Shown: positions 1-8,932, counted from the stretch's first letter. The stretch: DNA of 33,204 nucleotides from an uncultured beta proteobacterium (GCA_903935355.1 CAIZRK010000041.1:1-33204); one strand, 5' to 3'. Program-made: numbers and translations. The notes: generated by a model not told the origin, from the sequence alone.

Positions 1-28
1 ACAAAAACTTTCTAATTCTTTCCTCTGA

Positions 29-379
<351 letters not shown>

Positions 380-392
380 AGAGAGGTTCAAA

Positions 393-1865
393 ATGTTAAC
401 TTGGATGAAACGACTCGTTGCTGGTAGTGCCATGGCTTTGGCTATTGGTGCAACCGGTGTCATGGTAACTTCGCCAGCACATGCTGATGAGGTTAAAAAA
501 CCTGCAGTCACTGCTGCTGCAGCGACTCCTGCTGCGCCTGAGGCGCCAGCATTAGTTCCAAATAAAGGCGATACAGCATGGTTATTGGTGTGTACAGCAT
601 TGGTAATTTTGATGACCTTACCTGGCTTGGCTCTATTCTATGGCGGTTTAACACGTAGCAAGAACATTCTTTCTGTGCTCGTGCAATGTATGGTTGTGTT
701 CTCATTAATTACAGTGCTTTGGTCGATTTATGGCTATAGCTTTGCATTTACTGAGGGCGGGGCATTCATTGGTGGGCTTGATCGCTTATTCTTGGGTGGT
801 ATGACTCCAGATTCGGTTGCGGCAACCTTTAGTAAAGGTATTGTTGTTCCTGAATATGTCTTCATGGCCTTCCAAGCAGCGTTTGCGACTATTACCTGCT
901 GCTTAATCATAGGATCATTTGCGGAACGCGCTAAGTTTTCTGCGATCTTGGTATTCATGATTCTTTGGTTCACATTTAGCTACTTGCCAATCGCTCACAT
1001 GGTTTGGTTCTGGCCTGGTCCTGACGATATTAAAGATACTGCATCACTCGAGGCCATTACTGCTCGTGCAGGCTGGTTGTGGCAGAAGGGTGTGCTTGAT
1101 TTTGCAGGCGGTACAGTGGTTCATATCAATGCTGCGATTGCTGGCCTAGTGGGTTCATTCGTAATCGGTAAACGTATTGGTTACGGCAAAGAGGCAATGA
1201 AGCCACATAACTTAGTACTCGTCATGATCGGCGCAGCACTCTTGTGGTTTGGATGGTTTGGCTTTAATGCTGGATCAGCACTTGAAGCAAATGGTAGTGC
1301 TGCCTTGGCATTTGTAAACACATACTTAGCTACGGCTGCAGCGGTATTGACCTGGTCATTTGCTGAATGGGTTCTTAAGGGTAAGCCTTCCATGTTGGGC
1401 GCTGCTTCTGGTTGTGTAGCCGGCTTGGTTGCAATTACTCCTGCTGCCGGTTTCGTTGGCCCGATGGGTGCGCTTATTATCGGTGCTGCTGCCGGTGTAG
1501 TCTGCTTATGGGGTGTAACTGGCCTTAAGAAAATCTTGGGCTCAGATGATAGTTTGGATGTATTTGGTGTGCATGGCGTAGGCGGTATTTTGGGCGCCTT
1601 ATTGACGGGTGTATTTACTGATCCAGCTTTGGGTGGCACAGGTATTTGGGATTATGTTGCTAATGCTGCAGCGCCTGACTACTCTATTGCAAGCCAATTG
1701 TGGATCCAAAGCCAAGGCGTTATTACAACCTTAATCTGGTCTGGCGTAGTTTCTTTCATTGCCTTTAAATTGATCGATATCGTAATTGGTTTACGCGTTA
1801 AGGAAGATGAAGAGCGTGAAGGATTGGATATCAGCTCCCATGGTGAGTCTGCCTACGAGACTTAA
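393..1865 (+). CDS. amtB: Ammonium transporter AmtB
   Basis: Inner-membrane ammonium channel of the Amt/MEP/Rh family, 490 residues. I start it at ATG 393, preceded by GAGAGG, because this gives a clean signal peptide (basic MLTWMKR, hydrophobic core, SPAHA cleavage site near residue 31). A longer open frame back to 222 would overlap glnK and has no support. About 11 membrane segments follow. The pore signature DFAGGTVVHINAA carries Asp236 and His244, and the second pore histidine is His394 in DVFGVHGVGG; the spacing of 8 and 150 residues matches E. coli D160, H168 and H318. The C-terminal tail EDEEREGLDISSHGE is the cytoplasmic region that contacts PII. Co-transcribed with glnK and closed by the terminator at 1884. 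Confidence 0.96.
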   Translation: MLTWMKRLVAGSAMALAIGATGVMVTSPAHADEVKKPAVTAAAATPAAPEAPALVPNKGDTAWLLVCTALVILMTLPGLALFYGGLTRSKNILSVLVQCMVVFSLITVLWSIYGYSFAFTEGGAFIGGLDRLFLGGMTPDSVAATFSKGIVVPEYVFMAFQAAFATITCCLIIGSFAERAKFSAILVFMILWFTFSYLPIAHMVWFWPGPDDIKDTASLEAITARAGWLWQKGVLDFAGGTVVHINAAIAGLVGSFVIGKRIGYGKEAMKPHNLVLVMIGAALLWFGWFGFNAGSALEANGSAALAFVNTYLATAAAVLTWSFAEWVLKGKPSMLGAASGCVAGLVAITPAAGFVGPMGALIIGAAAGVVCLWGVTGLKKILGSDDSLDVFGVHGVGGILGALLTGVFTDPALGGTGIWDYVANAAAPDYSIASQLWIQSQGVITTLIWSGVVSFIAFKLIDIVIGLRVKEDEEREGLDISSHGESAYET

Positions 1866-1883
1866 TCTATAGATTTACCACTT

Positions 1884-1915
1884 ATCAGGCAGCTTTGGTT
1901 AGTTGCCTGATTTTT
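1884..1915 (+). terminator. Rho-independent terminator of glnK-amtB
   Basis: The 11-base arms 1884-1894 and 1901-1911 pair with a single G-T wobble around a 6-base loop, and a run of five T (1911-1915) follows. It starts 18 bases after the amtB stop. Confidence 0.85.
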
Positions 1916-1918
1916 AAG

Positions 1919-1950
1919 CGCGGGATCCTTGGATTCCGCGTCTTTCTTTT
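1919..1950 (+). terminator. Second hairpin with T-rich tail, directly after the amtB terminator
   Basis: Arms 1919-1928 and 1931-1940 (CGCGGGATCC / GGATTCCGCG) form a GC-rich 10-bp stem with one wobble pair, followed by TCTTTCTTTT. It lies 3 bases after the first terminator and immediately before the likely gshA -10 box. It could be a back-up terminator or a structure acting on the gshA promoter; I cannot tell which. Confidence 0.55.
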
Positions 1951-1955
1951 AAAAT
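1950..1955 (+). promoter_or_regulatory. Putative -10 box of the gshA-ptsI unit
   Basis: TAAAAT lies 7 bases before ATG 1963 (out of frame with gshA) and 15 bases before the gshA ATG at 1971. A weak -35 candidate TTGGAT (1929-1934) has a short 15-bp spacer. Transcription would start near 1962, so gshA would have a leader of only about 9 bases and no Shine-Dalgarno. Confidence 0.4.
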
Positions 1956-1970
1956 ACTTACAATGGTGAA

Positions 1971-3269
1971 ATGGTCCCACATCTCATCACTGCCCTTAGC
2001 GGCCCCCTCCTTGATCTTGAGTCAAAGGTCTTAGAAGCTACTCCAGCAATTGAGCGTTGGTTTAGGCTGGAATGGCAAGAACATACCCCGCCCTTTTATT
2101 GCTCTGTAGACTTACGTAATTCCGGTTTTAAGCTTGCCCCAGTCGATACCAATCTTTTTCCTGGTGGATTTAATAACTTAGCACCTCAAATGTTGCCATT
2201 AGCAGTACAAGCGGCCATGGCCGCTATTGAAAAGATTTGCCCAGAAGCTAAAAATTTACTACTCATACCTGAGCGCCATACTCGCAATACTTTTTATCTA
2301 CAAAATATTGCTCGACTCTCTTCCATCTTGCGTCAGGCTGGATTGAATGTTCGTTTAGGAACTTTTTCTGAAGAGATTAAAAAACCCACTTGGATTGAGT
2401 TACCTGATGGCCAGCGTTTGCTGATGGAGCCGCTGGCTCGTTTAGGCTTAAAGCAGCAACGCCTAGGATTAAAAGGTTTTGATCCATGCTCGATTTTGCT
2501 TAATAACGACTTATCAGCAGGTATTCCGCCCATCTTAGAAAACATTTATGAGCAATATTTATTACCCGGCCTGCATGCTGGTTGGCATGTTCGTCGCAAA
2601 TCCAATCACTTTGCGGCTTATGATGAAGTTGCCAAGAAGTTCTCTAAGGTGGTTGACATTGACCCATGGATGATTAATCCTTATTTTGCTAGTTGCTCAA
2701 ATGTAAACTTTCATGAGCGTAAGGGTGAAGAAGAGTTGCAATCGGCTGTTGAAAAGGTGCTCAAGAAGACTGCTAAGAAATACCGTGAGTATGGAATAAA
2801 AGAAAAGCCATATGTTGTTGTGAAAGCAGACGCTGGCACCTATGGCATGGGCATCATGGTGGTTAATGATCCTGCCCAATTAAAGGACTTAAATCGCAAA
2901 GACCGCAATAAGATGAGCGTGGTCAAAGAGGGATTAGAGGTGAGTGATGTTCTCATTCAGGAGGGCGTATATACCTTCGAAAAAGTCAATGAGGCTGTAG
3001 CTGAACCGGTAGTCTATATGATTGATCGTTATGTCATTGGCGGTTTTTATCGTGTTCATACGGATCGCGGCCCAGATGAAAATCTGAATGCACCGGGCAT
3101 GCACTTTGTGCCACTAGCCTTTGAGCAAAATTCGATGCCTGACCTTACTGCTAAGCCAGGAAGTGCGGCGCCAAATCGCTTTTATCTTTATGGCGTAGTT
3201 TCCCGCTTGGCTTTATTGGCTGCTTCATTAGAGCTTGAGCGAACTAATCCCGATGCTGAAGCGGCTTAA
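1971..3269 (+). CDS. gshA: Glutamate-cysteine ligase, proteobacterial (non-E. coli) type
   Basis: Joins glutamate and cysteine with ATP, the first and committed step of glutathione synthesis. The 432 residues belong to the GshA family found in beta- and some gammaproteobacteria, which is not similar to E. coli GshA. Recognisable parts are the N-terminal PAIERWFRLEWQEHTPPFY and the DTNLFPGGFNN segment (about residues 59-69), and a glycine-rich nucleotide-binding stretch VVVKADAGTYGMGIMVV near residue 285. The start at ATG 1971 gives VPHLITAL, as I recall for this family. ATG 1963 is in another frame and opens only 23 codons. The gene is followed by gshB after 27 bases, so both steps of the pathway are together. 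Confidence 0.92.
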   Translation: MVPHLITALSGPLLDLESKVLEATPAIERWFRLEWQEHTPPFYCSVDLRNSGFKLAPVDTNLFPGGFNNLAPQMLPLAVQAAMAAIEKICPEAKNLLLIPERHTRNTFYLQNIARLSSILRQAGLNVRLGTFSEEIKKPTWIELPDGQRLLMEPLARLGLKQQRLGLKGFDPCSILLNNDLSAGIPPILENIYEQYLLPGLHAGWHVRRKSNHFAAYDEVAKKFSKVVDIDPWMINPYFASCSNVNFHERKGEEELQSAVEKVLKKTAKKYREYGIKEKPYVVVKADAGTYGMGIMVVNDPAQLKDLNRKDRNKMSVVKEGLEVSDVLIQEGVYTFEKVNEAVAEPVVYMIDRYVIGGFYRVHTDRGPDENLNAPGMHFVPLAFEQNSMPDLTAKPGSAAPNRFYLYGVVSRLALLAASLELERTNPDAEAA

Positions 3270-3296
3270 TTTTTATCTATTAATTAATTTCCTAAT

Positions 3297-4238
3297 ATGA
3301 ATTTTCTATTCATTGCCGACCCCTTAGAATCTTTCAAAATTAGTAAAGATTCCACATTGGCAATGATGCGCGCAGCACAAGAGGCGGGTCATAGCCTGTG
3401 GTTTTGTGAGGCACGGAATGTACTTTGGAGAAAAAATGCTGTGCTAGCAGATTGTTACTCTTTGGCCATTAAGCCAAGTGGATCTGCTTGGTTTGAATTG
3501 GGTCCAATGGAAGGGCGCAACCTCAATACCTTTTCTGCTGTACTAATGCGTACCGATCCACCATTTGATATTGAATATCTCAATAATACTTGGCTGTTAT
3601 CGGCTGCAGTTAGTCAAGGTGCAAAGGTATTTAATAATCCAACTGCGATTCGAGATCATTCCGAAAAACTTTCGATTACAGAATTTCCAACCCTCATTCC
3701 GGCAACTTTAGTCAGTCGTGAACTAAGTGCTATTGAAATTTTTCATCAGGAGCAGGGCGATATTGTAATAAAGCCTCTAGATGGTATGGGGGGAATGGGG
3801 GTCTTTCGGGTTGGACCAGATGGCCTCAATTTAGCGAGCATTGTTGAGACACTAGGTGAAAATGGTAGAAGAACATTAATGGCGCAGCGTTTCTTACCAG
3901 AGATCGCTCAAGGAGATAAACGAGTTCTTCTTATTGGTGGTGAGGTAGTGCCATTTGCTTTAGCACGTATTCCCCAGGGAAAAGAAATTCGAGGCAATTT
4001 AGCGGCTGGTGGCAAAGGTGTCGCGATGACTTTAAGTGCTTCTGAAAGAAAAATAGCCGAGCAGTTAGCCCCAATTTTAAATAAACGTGGCTTGTTCTTG
4101 GTAGGATTAGATTTAATTGGCGGCTATCTTACAGAAATTAATGTAACTAGCCCAACGTGTTTTGTGGAGATTACTGAGCAAACCCAATTTGATGTTTCAC
4201 AGTTTTGGTTGAAAGCACTTGAAAAGGCATTGACATAG
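3297..4238 (+). CDS. gshB: Glutathione synthase
   Basis: ATP-grasp ligase that adds glycine to gamma-glutamylcysteine to give glutathione. The 313 residues match the usual 315 or so. The N-terminal domain starts MNFLFIADPLESFKISKDST, the ATP-grasp glycine loop is IVIKPLDGMGGMGVFRV (about residues 156-172), and the C-terminal INVTSPTCFVEIT is the substrate-binding signature, with FVEI where many homologues have IREI. The upstream gap is AT-rich and shows no Shine-Dalgarno, so translation may depend on coupling with gshA. Two bases separate its stop from the PTS EIIA start, so it is part of the gshA-ptsI unit. Confidence 0.95.
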   Translation: MNFLFIADPLESFKISKDSTLAMMRAAQEAGHSLWFCEARNVLWRKNAVLADCYSLAIKPSGSAWFELGPMEGRNLNTFSAVLMRTDPPFDIEYLNNTWLLSAAVSQGAKVFNNPTAIRDHSEKLSITEFPTLIPATLVSRELSAIEIFHQEQGDIVIKPLDGMGGMGVFRVGPDGLNLASIVETLGENGRRTLMAQRFLPEIAQGDKRVLLIGGEVVPFALARIPQGKEIRGNLAAGGKGVAMTLSASERKIAEQLAPILNKRGLFLVGLDLIGGYLTEINVTSPTCFVEITEQTQFDVSQFWLKALEKALT

Positions 4239-4240
4239 AT

Positions 4241-4675
4241 ATGGCTGGAATCGTAATTGTTGCCCATACTCCGCTGGCAAGTGCCATGCTTGGTTTTGCT
4301 GAACATACCTTTGGGGTATTGCCCGAGCGAGTGAGGGCAGTAGATATTCCTCCTTACGAAGATATCAAAGTGAGTTTTGATCGTGTAATGAAGGCGGCTT
4401 ACGGTGTCAACACAGGCAATGGCATTCTAATCCTGACTGATGTAATGGGAGCAACCCCTGCTAATGTGGCCTCAAAGTTAGAGGCGCTTGGCCCGCTATC
4501 AGGATTAAATTCTCAGGTTGTTGTGCTTGCAGGATTAAATCTACCAATGCTCATGCGCTGCATCTCTCATAGAGGAGAGAACTTGGAAGAGCTAGTTAGC
4601 AAAGCACTTCAGGGCGGACAAAATGGCATTTTGCGTCTGGGCGCTCAGTCACAGCAAGAAACTACAGAGAAATAA
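4241..4675 (+). CDS. PTS system EIIA component, mannose/fructose family
   Basis: A 144-residue single-domain EIIA of the mannose-type fold, which accepts phosphate from HPr. The phosphorylated histidine is His9 in GIVIVAHTPLA, and the LTDVMGATPANVA segment (about residues 66-78) is the family's second conserved block. It begins 2 bases after gshB and ends 8 bases before HPr. No EIIB, EIIC or EIID lies in the window, so it probably acts in a regulatory phosphorelay rather than sugar import, as proposed for the similar gshB-EIIA-HPr-EI clusters of other betaproteobacteria. The target of this EIIA is not visible from sequence. Confidence 0.88.
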   Translation: MAGIVIVAHTPLASAMLGFAEHTFGVLPERVRAVDIPPYEDIKVSFDRVMKAAYGVNTGNGILILTDVMGATPANVASKLEALGPLSGLNSQVVVLAGLNLPMLMRCISHRGENLEELVSKALQGGQNGILRLGAQSQQETTEK

Positions 4676-4683
4676 GGTAAGTC

Positions 4684-4953
4684 ATGCCCGTTACTGAAAT
4701 TGAAATCATTAACAAGCTTGGTTTGCATGCGAGAGCTTCTGCCAAATTGTCCAAGTTAGCAGCTGAATTTCCATGCGAAATACTATTGTCACGCAATGGG
4801 CGTCAAATCAATGCTAAGAGCATTATGGGTGTCATGATGTTAGCCGCCGGAATAGGTAGCACTGTGACGCTAGAAACTGTGGGCGACAAAGCAGATGAGG
4901 CTATGCAAGCTTTGATTGGGCTGATCAATAATCGCTTTGGTGAGGGCGAATAA
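4684..4953 (+). CDS. ptsH: Phosphocarrier protein HPr
   Basis: Small cytoplasmic phosphocarrier between EI and EIIA, 89 residues. The catalytic His15 lies in NKLGLHARASAKL, and the regulatory Ser46 lies in NAKSIMGVMMLAA, so it has both the PEP-dependent site and the site used by HPr kinase/phosphorylase in species that have that enzyme. AAGGTAA just upstream is a good Shine-Dalgarno. Lies between EIIA and EI with gaps of 8 and 2 bases, so all three are made together. Confidence 0.95.
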   Translation: MPVTEIEIINKLGLHARASAKLSKLAAEFPCEILLSRNGRQINAKSIMGVMMLAAGIGSTVTLETVGDKADEAMQALIGLINNRFGEGE

Positions 4954-4955
4954 AA

Positions 4956-6707
4956 ATGACCTTTGCTTTGCATGGGATTGCGGTATCAAAAGGCATTGCC
5001 ATCGGCAAAGCGGTACTGATTTCTCGTGCGGCTTTAGAAGTAAATCACTATTTAGTTGAAATAGGCAAAGAAGAGGCCGAAGCTAAAAAACTCTTAGATG
5101 CTTTTGATCAGGTACGCCTGGAGCTAGCTCAGTTACGTCAAGGCTTGCCTAAAGACGCTCCTCAAGAGATGGCTGCTTTCTTAGATGTACATGGCATGAT
5201 TCTGAGTGATCCTGCACTAACTGAGAAACCTCTTGAGCTAATTCGTGCGCAACGTTTAAATGCAGCATGGGCTTTAACTACAGAGTTAAATGATCTTTTA
5301 GAGCAATTTTCTGAGATCGAGGATGCCTATTTAAAGGAGCGTGCCAATGATATTCGTCAGGTCGCAGAGCGTGTACTTAAGGCCCTAAATGCGCAGCAGA
5401 AAGATTCCTTAAGTAATCCAGAGTTAGCCTCACCAGGTGAGATTGGAGTAGACGCCATTATTGTGGCGCACGATATTGCTCCGCATGATATGTTGCGCTT
5501 CAAAGACCATGCGTTTACTGGCTTTGTAACCGATTTGGGCGGCAAAACCTCTCATACAGCCATTGTGGCGCGTAGCATGGAAATCCCAGCGGTAGTAGGC
5601 GTGCGCCATGCTAGCGAAATGATTCGTCATGGTGATTGGCTAGTGATTGATGGTGAACATGGTGTGGTGATAGTTTCCCCAGACGAGCAATTGTTATCAG
5701 AATATCGTGAGCTACAGAACAAGGCAATTGCAGAAACTCGTAAGCTTCAGCTCCTAAAGCACTCTAGAACAGCTACAACAGATAATGTCGTAATTGAATT
5801 ATTGGCTAATATTGAATTGCCAGATGATGCTACTCAGGCAGTGGAGCTTGGTGCTGTAGGTGTCGGATTATTCCGCTCTGAGTTCCTTTTTATGGATCGC
5901 AATCAAGCGCTTCCTGATGAAGAGAGGCAGTATCAAGAATATCGTCGCGTGGTTGATTTAATGCATGGCCTGCCGGTAAATATTCGGACAATTGATGTTG
6001 GAGCAGACAAGGCTTTGGGGGCAGGTGCAGATTTATCACAGACGGGCACTTCCCCATTAGGTTTGCGAGCTATTCGTTGGTCATTAACCGAGCCAGAGAT
6101 TTTCTTGACGCAATTGCGAGCGATTTTGCGAGCTTCCGCTCATGGTCAGGCCCGCATCATGATTCCGATGTTAGCCCACGTGAAAGAGATTGATGAGACC
6201 TTGCGTCTCATTGAAAAAGCAAAACAGCAATTGCATCAAAGAGGACAAGCTTTCAATCCCAATATTCAAGTGGGCGCTATGATTGAAATTCCGGCGGCTG
6301 CTTTGGTATTGCCCTTATTTATTAATCGTTTCGATTTCTTATCAATTGGTACGAACGATTTAATTCAGTACACGCTTGCGATTGATCGTGCTGACCATGC
6401 GGTTGCACATTTGTATGATCCTTTACATCCAGCTATTTTGCATTTGTTATATAGCATTATTAGTCAAGCTAAGCGTGCCAATATTCCAGTTGCTGTATGT
6501 GGAGAAATGGCGGGTGATCCAACCCTAACCAAGTTGTTATTGGGCTTAGGTCTAACTGATTTTTCTATGCACTTTAGCCAGTTACTGCTTGTGAAACGTG
6601 AGATTTTAAAGGCTGATGTGGGCCTGCTCAAATCTCGTATTCCCGATCTCTTGCAAGCCATCGAGCCTGAAGCTCAGGCTTTAGCGCTTGAAAATTTACT
6701 CGCCTAA
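4956..6707 (+). CDS. ptsI: Phosphoenolpyruvate-protein phosphotransferase (enzyme I)
   Basis: Takes phosphate from PEP and passes it to HPr. The 583 residues fit the family (570-590). Order of parts: HPr-binding helical N-terminal domain; swivelling phosphohistidine domain with His200 in GGKTSHTAIVARSMEIPAVVG; TIM-barrel PEP-binding domain with RSEFLFM, the LSIGTNDLIQYTLAIDRAD block and the active-site Cys515 in VAVCGEMAGDP. All key catalytic residues are present, so this is a working EI and not a degenerate copy. Last gene of the forward unit; its stop codon forms part of the palindrome at 6705-6732. Confidence 0.95.
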   Translation: MTFALHGIAVSKGIAIGKAVLISRAALEVNHYLVEIGKEEAEAKKLLDAFDQVRLELAQLRQGLPKDAPQEMAAFLDVHGMILSDPALTEKPLELIRAQRLNAAWALTTELNDLLEQFSEIEDAYLKERANDIRQVAERVLKALNAQQKDSLSNPELASPGEIGVDAIIVAHDIAPHDMLRFKDHAFTGFVTDLGGKTSHTAIVARSMEIPAVVGVRHASEMIRHGDWLVIDGEHGVVIVSPDEQLLSEYRELQNKAIAETRKLQLLKHSRTATTDNVVIELLANIELPDDATQAVELGAVGVGLFRSEFLFMDRNQALPDEERQYQEYRRVVDLMHGLPVNIRTIDVGADKALGAGADLSQTGTSPLGLRAIRWSLTEPEIFLTQLRAILRASAHGQARIMIPMLAHVKEIDETLRLIEKAKQQLHQRGQAFNPNIQVGAMIEIPAAALVLPLFINRFDFLSIGTNDLIQYTLAIDRADHAVAHLYDPLHPAILHLLYSIISQAKRANIPVAVCGEMAGDPTLTKLLLGLGLTDFSMHFSQLLLVKREILKADVGLLKSRIPDLLQAIEPEAQALALENLLA

Positions 6708-6732
6708 ATAATTCAGATAACTGAATTATTTA
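6705..6732. terminator. Palindrome holding both convergent stop codons (possible weak bidirectional terminator)
   Basis: A perfect 12-bp inverted repeat (6705-6716 and 6721-6732) with a 4-base ATAA loop. It contains the ptsI stop TAA (6705-6707) and the moeB stop (6726-6728 on the other strand). The stem is almost all A/T, so it is a poor intrinsic terminator by standard rules, but no other signal separates the two convergent genes. Confidence 0.5.
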
Positions 6733-7472
6733 CCGCAGACTGGGCATTTAGGATTGCGAGCTACCCCAATCTCATCTACCTGAGTATTGCGCGCGTTCCA
6801 TAGCAACATTCTGCCAATCAAGGGCTCACCAAAGCCGATCAGTATTTGCAAAGCTTGTGCTGCTTGCATGGTGCCAATAATGCCAACTAATGGTGCAAAG
6901 ATTCCCATACTGGCACAACTGACTTCCTCAAATTTTTCATCTGGAGGAAAGATGCAGGCATAACAAGGAGATGCAGAATTTCGTGGATCAAAGACGCTGA
7001 GTTGACCATCAAAACGCAGTGCTGATCCAGAGACCAAGGGGGTTTGGTGCTTTACACATATTGCATTAATCAAATGCCGCGTAGAAAAATTATCGGTGCA
7101 ATCTAATACAATATCTACCGTAAGCAAAAGTGTATTTAGTAAAGTCTCACTTGCTTTAGCATGAATAGTATTGACTTTAATTGTGGGGTTAACTTGTTGT
7201 AAAAATTGCTTGCCAGATTCAACCTTGCTTTTACCAATGCTTTGCAAACTATGCATTATTTGTCGTTGCAAATTAGTTAGCTCAACCTGGTCATGGTCCA
7301 CCAAGGTAATTTGACCGACACCTGATGCGGCTAGGTAGGGCGCTGCTGCACAGCCTAGGCCGCCTGCACCAATGACCAACACATGGGCAGCTAAAAGTTT
7401 TTCTTGACCAGTAATATCAATTTCTTCGAGAAGCAGATGCCTTGAGTAACGTAGTAACTGCTCATCATTCAT
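6726..7472 (-). CDS. moeB: Molybdopterin-synthase adenylyltransferase MoeB / ThiF family E1-like enzyme
   Basis: E1-like enzyme that adenylates the C-terminal Gly-Gly of MoaD or ThiS for sulfur transfer in molybdopterin or thiamine synthesis. With ATG 7472 as start it has 248 residues (E. coli MoeB has 249) and begins MNDEQLLRYSRHLLL, the usual family start; a TTG two codons upstream is less likely. The nucleotide loop GAGGLG is at 35-40, DCTDNFSTR at 124-132, and the zinc ligands are Cys170/Cys173 and Cys243/Cys246. Cys186 lies in the usual cysteine-loop region. The stop of ctpA is 26 bases upstream. The sequence does not say whether MoaD, ThiS or both are its partner. Confidence 0.88.
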   Translation of the reverse strand: MNDEQLLRYSRHLLLEEIDITGQEKLLAAHVLVIGAGGLGCAAAPYLAASGVGQITLVDHDQVELTNLQRQIMHSLQSIGKSKVESGKQFLQQVNPTIKVNTIHAKASETLLNTLLLTVDIVLDCTDNFSTRHLINAICVKHQTPLVSGSALRFDGQLSVFDPRNSASPCYACIFPPDEKFEEVSCASMGIFAPLVGIIGTMQAAQALQILIGFGEPLIGRMLLWNARNTQVDEIGVARNPKCPVCGK

Positions 7473-7498
7473 ATGCAAGCTCGATCTAGGCCCCTTGT

Positions 7499-8932
7499 TT
7501 ATTCAATCTTCGATGAAGAGCGCTTCACTTGCTCGCCATTGATAAAGGCAACTGCTTGAGAAAGCATAAAGTCATCTGCACTACCAAGCTCAACGGGCTT
7601 TTTGGATTTGTCTTTCTCTTTTTCTTCCGGAGTCTTACTGGCATTTTTTTCTTCAATACGTTGCATCTCTTCAAGACGACGCTTCTCGCGATCGGTAATT
7701 AATTTTTCTTCTGACGACTGCTTATTGCGGAGATGTTTTTCACTGTCAATTTCACGTGTAATTAATACATCATCAGGGTCGCCATCTTTGTTTTGGTCAA
7801 CAGCAATATCGGGCTTAATGCCATAAGCCTGAATAGATTTACCACTTGGTGTGTAGTAATAAGCTGTGGTAATTTTTAATGCAGAGTCATTGGTTAAGGG
7901 GCGCACAGTTTGTACTGAGCCTTTGCCAAAGGTTGTTTTGCCAATGATAGTTGCTCGTTTGTAGTCTTGCAAAGCACCAGCTACGATTTCAGAAGCAGAA
8001 GCTGAATATGCATTAACCAGAACAACCATAGGCAGCTTTTTAAACATTGGTGGTACGCCAGCTAAGGGATCTCCCGGCTCGCTTAGGCGATACATGGCTG
8101 GAGTCGCATTAAATACTTGCTTGGATTCTGCAGTTTGGCCTTTGGTTGACACAATTACAGCGTCAGCTGGTAAGAATGCTGCAGCAACTCCTACGGCACC
8201 TTGTAATAATCCGCCCCCATTGTTTCTTAGGTCAAGAATGATCCCTTTTAATTTAGGATCTTGAGCTGCTAAGTCTGTCAACTTCTTAGCTAGGTCAGGA
8301 ATAGTGCGCTCTTGAAAGCTAGTCACTCGTACCCAAGCTATATTGTTATCTAGTAGCTTAGCTTTGACAGACTGCACTTTAATTTCAGCGCGGGTGATAG
8401 TGACTGGAAAACTGCGTTCTTCACTCTTGCGAAAAACGGTTAGTGTAATTTTTGTGCCAGGCGTACCTCTCATGGTACGAACTGCTTTATCAAGAGACAT
8501 GCCCCGAACTGGTTTGTCATCTAAGCGTGTAATTAAATCTCCCGCTTGTAAACCAGCGCGTGCAGCAGGACTATCTTCAATCGGGTTTAATACTTTAACT
8601 ACACCATCCTCTGAGGTAATTTCAATACCGAGACCAGCAAACTTGCCAGTGGTTTGCTCCTGCATTTCGGCAAAATCTTTTTTATCTAAAAATGTAGAAT
8701 GGGGATCTAAGCTACTGACCATTCCTTTGACAGCATCTGTCAGTAATTGTTTATCTTCAATCGGCTCAACATACTCCCGTTTAATTTGGGCAAATACATT
8801 GGAAAGTGTTCGCAGCTCATCTAATGGTAAAGTCGCCCCCTGCTGGGCGGTAGCTGATAATTGAATGGTGGCGGCCACCCCGGCTATAAGGCCGACAGTG
8901 ACTAAGGCGAAGTTCTTAAAAAATTGGCGCAT
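7499..8932 (-). CDS. ctpA: S41 family C-terminal processing peptidase
   Basis: Periplasmic serine protease with a Ser-Lys dyad that trims or degrades proteins from their C-terminus. The 477 residues comprise an N-terminal signal or anchor (MRQFFKNFALVTVGLIAGVA), a PDZ domain near residues 95-180 (GLGIEITSEDGVVKV... GLQAGDLI), and the catalytic core with NAYSASASE (Asn307-Glu315) and GKTTFGKGSVQT carrying the general-base Lys. The tail after about residue 400 is highly charged and may be disordered. Lies 14 bases after gpmA and 26 before moeB on the same strand. The gpmA-ctpA-moeB order looks like one transcript starting at 9636. Confidence 0.93.
   Translation of the reverse strand: MRQFFKNFALVTVGLIAGVAATIQLSATAQQGATLPLDELRTLSNVFAQIKREYVEPIEDKQLLTDAVKGMVSSLDPHSTFLDKKDFAEMQEQTTGKFAGLGIEITSEDGVVKVLNPIEDSPAARAGLQAGDLITRLDDKPVRGMSLDKAVRTMRGTPGTKITLTVFRKSEERSFPVTITRAEIKVQSVKAKLLDNNIAWVRVTSFQERTIPDLAKKLTDLAAQDPKLKGIILDLRNNGGGLLQGAVGVAAAFLPADAVIVSTKGQTAESKQVFNATPAMYRLSEPGDPLAGVPPMFKKLPMVVLVNAYSASASEIVAGALQDYKRATIIGKTTFGKGSVQTVRPLTNDSALKITTAYYYTPSGKSIQAYGIKPDIAVDQNKDGDPDDVLITREIDSEKHLRNKQSSEEKLITDREKRRLEEMQRIEEKNASKTPEEKEKDKSKKPVELGSADDFMLSQAVAFINGEQVKRSSSKIE

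Noticed and set aside
1181..1639. 152-codon open frame on the minus strand inside amtB
   Set aside because: Antisense to conserved AmtB helices; Pro/Ala/Lys-rich with no domain or start signal.
8343..8864. 173-codon open frame on the plus strand inside ctpA
   Set aside because: Antisense to a clear protease gene. The product is Ser/Leu-rich without recognisable motifs, as expected for a shadow frame.
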